From Clostridia bacterium (GTDB lineage Bacteria > Bacillota_A > Clostridia > Oscillospirales > CAG-272): a stretch of 8,347 bases of DNA. The stretch lies in NCBI GenBank assembly GCA_017542695.1, contig JAFXWT010000004.1:1-8347 (forward strand). Direction: 5' to 3'. Made by a program: the position numbers and the translations under genes. Shown here in pieces: positions 5,151-8,347 of this stretch; position 1 is the first letter of the stretch; the number at the start of each line of letters is the position of its first letter. Below the pieces are notes generated by a model. It did not search any database, was not told where the DNA came from, and was given only the letters and a program-made list of their open reading frames with translations.

Positions 5151-5645
5151 CTATTTTGAGCTGTTTTGCGTCATTTCAACGACGGTGAGAGTAAACATAT
5201 TTCTGTCTGTATATACCGAGAGGGACGAGCCAAGGGATATCGGAGTTTGTCCGCCTATGAAGAAACCGCCCTCCGACGTCTTTCCGTAGAGCGTCATTCT
5301 GCCCGTAACGGTGATGAGATACGGGTCGCCGACCACGGTGATGCTGCCGTCGTCCTCGATCGCTTCGACGCGCGATGCGCTTCTGACGACGGTGTTGATC
5401 ATGCCGATCTCGGCGCCGTTTGACTGAAGATAGATCTTCTTGCCCTGCGCGAACTCCGCGGCGTTTTCCTCGGAGATGCCGTAGACCTCATACGTGATGA
5501 CGGCGCTCTCATCGTCCGTTTGAGCGTGAGTGGTGAAGTAGACCCTGACGCCTATTGCCGCGACGCAGGCGATGACTACGACGATTATGAGCACGTCGAA
5601 TATGTTGAGGCGCTTTTTTTCTTTCGGTGACGATCTTTTATCCAT
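5151..5645 (-). CDS. Single-pass membrane protein, DUF4330-like, second of a tandem pair
   Basis: The 164-aa product starts with a short basic tail (MDKRSSPKEKKR). One hydrophobic segment follows at about residues 15-37 (FDVLIIVVVIACVAAIGVRV), with no cleavage site or lipobox that I can see. The remaining roughly 125 residues look extracytoplasmic and rich in beta strands, with late blocks ITVVGDPYLITVTGRM and FFIGGQTPISLGSSLSVY. Architecture and length recall the DUF4330 family of Firmicutes, whose function is not known to me. It follows its paralogue by 10 bases; the ribosome binding site AAGGAGG (5651-5657) overlaps that gene's TAA stop and sits 5 bases before the ATG, ensuring coupled translation. 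It lies downstream of an O-antigen ligase-type gene, so a part in surface-polysaccharide assembly is inferred from context only. Confidence 0.8.
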   Translation of the reverse strand: MDKRSSPKEKKRLNIFDVLIIVVVIACVAAIGVRVYFTTHAQTDDESAVITYEVYGISEENAAEFAQGKKIYLQSNGAEIGMINTVVRSASRVEAIEDDGSITVVGDPYLITVTGRMTLYGKTSEGGFFIGGQTPISLGSSLSVYTDRNMFTLTVVEMTQNSSK

Positions 5646-5655
5646 AACTGCCTCC

Positions 5656-6165
5656 TTACATATCCTTTATCTCAAAGGCGATGATATATCCTTCTCTTGC
5701 GAACTGTCCGTCGCGGAAGTATATCGGAGCGCCGATGAGTATTTTGTTTCCGTCAACAGTTGCGACGCCGCTGTCCGATATCGCCGCTTCGGACGAAACG
5801 GTGACATAAACGTCGTAAAGATCGGGATAATCCGAGACCTGCAGCGTTCTTTCTTCGCCCGAGCCCACGATCGTGCGGTTGTCGCGGTATTTCGATTTTT
5901 CGGGGTGACGGACGGCGATAACTTTTCCGATCTCGTTGCCTGTGCCTGAATTCAGCACCGTGTCTCCGGTTTTGACGTATGACGCGAGTTCCTCTCTCAC
6001 GAGCGTGAAGCGCACGGTGTATTCGACACGCGCGGTCTTTCCCGTTTTGATCGTTCCGCTCTGGGCGAGGACGATCCACACTATCGCCGCGACGACGGCG
6101 ATGATCGCGAGGATTATTATCACGTCAACAAAGTTGAAGCGATGATTTGCTTTGGTTTTGCTCAT
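5656..6165 (-). CDS. Single-pass membrane protein, DUF4330-like, first of a tandem pair
   Basis: The 169-aa product has the same plan as its downstream neighbour. A basic N-terminus (MSKTKANHR) is followed by FNFVDVIIILAIIAVVAAI and WIV as one membrane segment at about residues 12-34, then an exported region of about 130 residues. The pair share the RxN(F/I)xDVxII block at the membrane entry and a glycine-rich late block (KILIGAPIYFRDG here, FFIGGQTPISLG in the partner). This suggests an old duplication followed by divergence. The exported part includes VKTGDTVLNSGTGNEIGKV, a turn-rich segment that suggests a small beta barrel or sandwich (inference). The ATG at 6165 has GAGGT about 6 bases upstream. 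It is 63 bases from the ligase-type gene with no terminator between, so the three genes form one unit. DUF4330 membership is recognised from architecture, not from a search. Confidence 0.8.
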   Translation of the reverse strand: MSKTKANHRFNFVDVIIILAIIAVVAAIVWIVLAQSGTIKTGKTARVEYTVRFTLVREELASYVKTGDTVLNSGTGNEIGKVIAVRHPEKSKYRDNRTIVGSGEERTLQVSDYPDLYDVYVTVSSEAAISDSGVATVDGNKILIGAPIYFRDGQFAREGYIIAFEIKDM

Positions 6166-6190
6166 ATTTTACCTCACGCGGATGATTTTG

Positions 6191-6222
6191 CGTCCGACGC
6201 CGTCCGCTTCCGACGCCGACCG
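6191..6222. repeat. Two-copy 16-bp tandem repeat between the ligase-type and DUF4330-like genes
   Basis: Positions 6191-6206 and 6207-6222 match at 14 of 16 bases, and both contain TCCGACGCC. The repeat lies in the 63-base spacer after the ligase-type stop codon, so it is transcribed but not translated in the real genes. It could be a slippage duplication or a weak RNA structure. Confidence 0.7.
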
Positions 6223-6228
6223 TGCCTT

Positions 6229-8154
6229 TCAGTAGAGAGGCGAGTTTTCTTCCGAGCTTTCCTTTGCCGTCATTACGTGTGCGGACGAGAGCCCTACGAT
6301 AAGCCAGAAAAGGAGGAATATCCTGTAATTATAAAATACGTGGTCCGTCAGTCCCATTATCAGAAAGGCGACGATGCCGCAGATGAGCCCCAGCGCGAAG
6401 TACTTGTTTTTGACGACAGTCGCCGTCTTGATAAACGACAGACTCTTCTGAATGACCAAAAACGCGAGCGCAAGGAATATTATAAGAGTGAACACGCCCG
6501 TTTCCGCCGTGATCTGAAGATAAAGACTGTGCGCGTGTTCGGCGCGCGTTATGCCGGAGATCGCGTAATATGGGAACACCGCGTCGAACGCGCCGCTCCC
6601 GACGCCTATCCCGTAGAAAAACGTGTTTTTCAGCATTGCGAACGTGCTTTTCCATATCCCGATTCTGTACGACGTCGATGAATCCGAGAAATTTATGATG
6701 CTCGTCAGGCGCGAGAGAACATTGGTGTTGAGGTACATTACTCCCGTGACGCCGAGCGGCAGGGCGAGCGTCGCGCCCACGAGCCATTTATGCCCGATGA
6801 AGAGGATGGCGAATGTGCCTGATATGAGCAGCCCTATCCACGCGCCGCGCGACCACGTCAGTATAAGACAGACGAGGCAGAGCGACGACGACAAGAGCGC
6901 GGCGAATTTTTCTCTCGCGTGCTTTGACGCGGCGAAAAGAGACAGCGATATCGGTATCGCAAAGATGAGAAATTCGGCGAGGACGTTCGGATTTTCAAAC
7001 GTCGAAACGACGCGGCCGCGGATTTCGGAAAACAGCGTCGCGTCCTGCCAGATCGCCGACGGCGATCCGATGAAGTACTCGATTATTCCGATGACCGAAA
7101 CGACGGCGCCCGTGAGCGTGACGGCGAAAAACGCGCGTCTGACGTATTTTTCCGAGCGGAACATCATTTTGACGAGGAAGTATCCGAAAGCGAAGCAGAC
7201 GTAAACGAGCGCGCGCGGCAAACTGCCGCTGCCGAGCGAGAACAGTCCGCCGGACAGCGTCATCAGTATGAAAATAATGACAGGGATGTCGAGCATACGG
7301 AATCTTAGCGTTCGCCGTCCGCAGATGAACTTAATGAAGAACGACAGCGTGACGATAACCATCAGCCCCGCAAGGTACATCGTTTTTGAAAAGGGAAGAG
7401 CGAGGAACGTGATCACAAGTCCCGCTTCGGGAGACGAAAACACTATCGCCGCCAGGATGATCAGAGCGATCGCCAGCACGATGTATAAAGGTTTGACAAA
7501 GAATGTCAGAATGCCCAGCGCCATTCCCGCAATGAACGGGATGCCGACAAATCTTTGCACATCTTCGCCCGCGATGCGCTCGACCGATTCCGATCTTATG
7601 CCGAGCAGATCGAAGCATATGGATTTTACGATCCGGCTCGAAACGAGCGCCTGCGCCATGCTATTTTTCGACACGAAGAAGAATATCGAGACCGCGACGG
7701 AGATCGCGTAGATCCCAAGATCGTAGTAGTTCTTCGCGGCGTCGGGATAAATGAGAGTTTTGACGAAGAAGATCACCGTCGAGTAAAATGCGAACGAAAT
7801 GAGCAGCACTCCGTAATTTGTCAGCGCAAAGCGCATGAACGCATCCTGCGTCTTTTTGAGCGCCGCTATCGTAACGCTCCTCTCAAATTGCGAGGCGAAC
7901 GCGTGGCGGATCTTTTTCTCGCGTTCTAGCTTCTTTTCGCTGCCGGAGAAAAACGCGCCCGCCGCTGAGTCCGTGCATTTTTTCTCCGCCTTGTCGTGAG
8001 ATGTCAGGACGCGGCCGATATTGCTCGAAAGCGCCGCCTTGTATATCTTTTTTGCGAGCTTTGTCAGAGCGCGCACGATGAAGCTGTTTTCAATGCTTTT
8101 CAGTATGAACTTTTCTTTTTTCTTCTCGTTGATCGCCGACGTTTTTTTGTTCAT
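6229..8154 (-). CDS. O-antigen ligase / Wzy-family polysaccharide polymerase, polytopic membrane protein
   Basis: Members of this family transfer or polymerise undecaprenyl-linked glycans on the outer face of the membrane. In Gram-positives they act in exopolysaccharide, capsule or teichuronic acid synthesis. The 641-aa product has many hydrophobic segments from about residue 112 onward (for example 112-134, 145-162, 203-241, 290-304, 315-332, 341-361, 390-408, 418-434, 438-476, 553-568, 587-603, 610-627). The Wzy_C-type core is visible: GRVVSTFENPNVLAEFL (380-396), WSRGAWIGLL (434-443), SYRIGIWKSTFAML (495-508), YGIGVGSGAF (514-523) and EHAHSLYLQITAETG (539-553). The His and Arg residues match ones essential in WaaL ligases. 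The N-terminal roughly 110 residues are hydrophilic and strongly basic, an unusual extension likely in the cytoplasm. The ATG at 8154 has AAAGGAG 8 bases upstream. It leads an operon with two DUF4330-like genes. The substrate cannot be told from sequence. Confidence 0.88.
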   Translation of the reverse strand: MNKKTSAINEKKKEKFILKSIENSFIVRALTKLAKKIYKAALSSNIGRVLTSHDKAEKKCTDSAAGAFFSGSEKKLEREKKIRHAFASQFERSVTIAALKKTQDAFMRFALTNYGVLLISFAFYSTVIFFVKTLIYPDAAKNYYDLGIYAISVAVSIFFFVSKNSMAQALVSSRIVKSICFDLLGIRSESVERIAGEDVQRFVGIPFIAGMALGILTFFVKPLYIVLAIALIILAAIVFSSPEAGLVITFLALPFSKTMYLAGLMVIVTLSFFIKFICGRRTLRFRMLDIPVIIFILMTLSGGLFSLGSGSLPRALVYVCFAFGYFLVKMMFRSEKYVRRAFFAVTLTGAVVSVIGIIEYFIGSPSAIWQDATLFSEIRGRVVSTFENPNVLAEFLIFAIPISLSLFAASKHAREKFAALLSSSLCLVCLILTWSRGAWIGLLISGTFAILFIGHKWLVGATLALPLGVTGVMYLNTNVLSRLTSIINFSDSSTSYRIGIWKSTFAMLKNTFFYGIGVGSGAFDAVFPYYAISGITRAEHAHSLYLQITAETGVFTLIIFLALAFLVIQKSLSFIKTATVVKNKYFALGLICGIVAFLIMGLTDHVFYNYRIFLLFWLIVGLSSAHVMTAKESSEENSPLY

Positions 8155-8195
8155 CCGAGCGCTCCTTTCCGCAAAAATACATTTTCATATCATAC

Positions 8196-8224
8196 ATTAT
8201 ATCATATTTTTTTCACAAAAACAA
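8196..8224 (-). promoter_or_regulatory. Extended -10 promoter of the polysaccharide ligase operon
   Basis: On the minus strand, TTGTTT (8219-8224) and TATAAT (8196-8201) are 17 bases apart, with TG one base before the -10 box (TGATATAAT). The predicted start is near 8189, leaving a short leader of about 35 bases before the ATG. The spacer contains a run of seven A. Confidence 0.75.
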
Positions 8225-8268
8225 TAGATAATGCGTTTTTTGATGAAAAATTCGCGCGTGCGCGGTGC

Positions 8269-8285
8269 TGCGGCCGCGTGCCGCA
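8269..8285. other. GC-rich hairpin in the spacer upstream of the ligase operon
   Basis: TGCGGC (8269-8274) and GCCGCA (8280-8285) form a perfect 6-bp stem with a 5-base loop, directly after the U-run of the upstream terminator on the minus strand. A second small stem, CGCG-CACG-CGCG, followed by AATTTTT on the minus strand, lies just beyond it at about 8253-8264. Together they may be backup terminators, but neither is strong. Confidence 0.4.
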
Positions 8286-8317
8286 AAAACAAAAAGCCGA
8301 GAGGATATCTCAGCTTT
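8283..8317 (-). terminator. Intrinsic terminator of the gene upstream of the ligase operon
   Basis: AAAGCCGAGA (8293-8302) pairs with TCTCAGCTTT (8308-8317) in a 10-bp stem with one G-U pair and a 5-base loop. The minus strand continues TTGTTTTTGC. It marks the end of a minus-strand transcript entering from the right edge and separates it from the ligase operon promoter. Confidence 0.8.
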
Positions 8318-8347
8318 CGGTATTTTCAAGCAGATCGGGGCGGGCGG
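8310..8347 (-). CDS. Possible last codons of a gene entering from the right edge
   Basis: In one minus-strand frame the edge sequence reads ARPDLLENTES and then TGA at 8310-8312, inside the left arm of the terminator stem. A stop at the base of a terminator is common, and the residues look like an ordinary acidic C-terminus. Only 11 codons are visible, and another frame also closes early (RPPRSA then TGA at 8326-8328), so reading frame and identity are uncertain. Confidence 0.35.
   Translation of the reverse strand, partial: ARPDLLENTES

Noticed and set aside
8326..8347. Alternative minus-strand edge frame ending RPPRSA at 8326-8328
   Set aside because: The other frame gives a more natural C-terminus ending at the terminator stem. 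With so few codons neither is proven, and only one is listed.
1..8347. CRISPR array, tRNA, rRNA or riboswitch
   Set aside because: No regularly spaced direct repeats of CRISPR length, no cloverleaf pattern and no known riboswitch core were seen on either strand.

Overview
The window reads as chromosomal DNA of a low-GC-lineage Gram-positive bacterium of the class Clostridia, probably an uncultured gut or anaerobic member with about 50% GC. The evidence is an mraZ-rsmH start of a division/wall (dcw) cluster, a uvrC-rsmD-coaD operon with the rsmD-coaD coupling known from Firmicutes, an HPr-family protein, strong AAGGAGG-type ribosome binding sites, and TATAAT promoters with 17-bp spacers. The assignment is an inference from gene content; no rRNA or other marker is present. 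Every supported gene lies on the minus strand, so transcription runs from high to low coordinates.

Right to left in transcription order. (1) Positions 8283-8347 hold the terminator, and perhaps the last codons, of a gene lying mostly outside the window. (2) An extended -10 promoter (8196-8224) starts a three-gene unit at 8154-5151: a 641-aa polytopic O-antigen ligase/Wzy-type polymerase, then two tandem paralogues that each have one N-terminal membrane segment and an exported domain (DUF4330-like). This looks like a surface-polysaccharide assembly module. (3) A second extended -10 promoter (5100-5128) drives an HPr-like gene whose catalytic His15 position is Asn while the regulatory serine is kept, which resembles Bacillus Crh. 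A hairpin with a U-tract follows it. (4) uvrC, rsmD and coaD (4710-1863) overlap by ATGA junctions and end in a perfect 11-bp hairpin terminator. They cover DNA excision repair, 16S rRNA methylation and coenzyme A synthesis. (5) A roughly 545-base non-coding interval (1318-1862) holds a family of GC-rich palindromic repeats beginning GTAGGGGCG, a consensus-like promoter, and a double array of GTGG motifs. (6) mraZ and rsmH (1317 to the left edge) open the dcw cluster; rsmH is cut by the window edge shortly before its expected C-terminus.

Most of the window is ordinary housekeeping sequence. The parts that deserve a second look are the HPr-like protein with an altered active site, the ligase plus tandem DUF4330-like pair, the mirrored GTGG arrays in the mraZ leader (three at exact 10-bp steps on one strand, three on the other that also resemble DnaA boxes), and the palindromic repeat cluster upstream of them.
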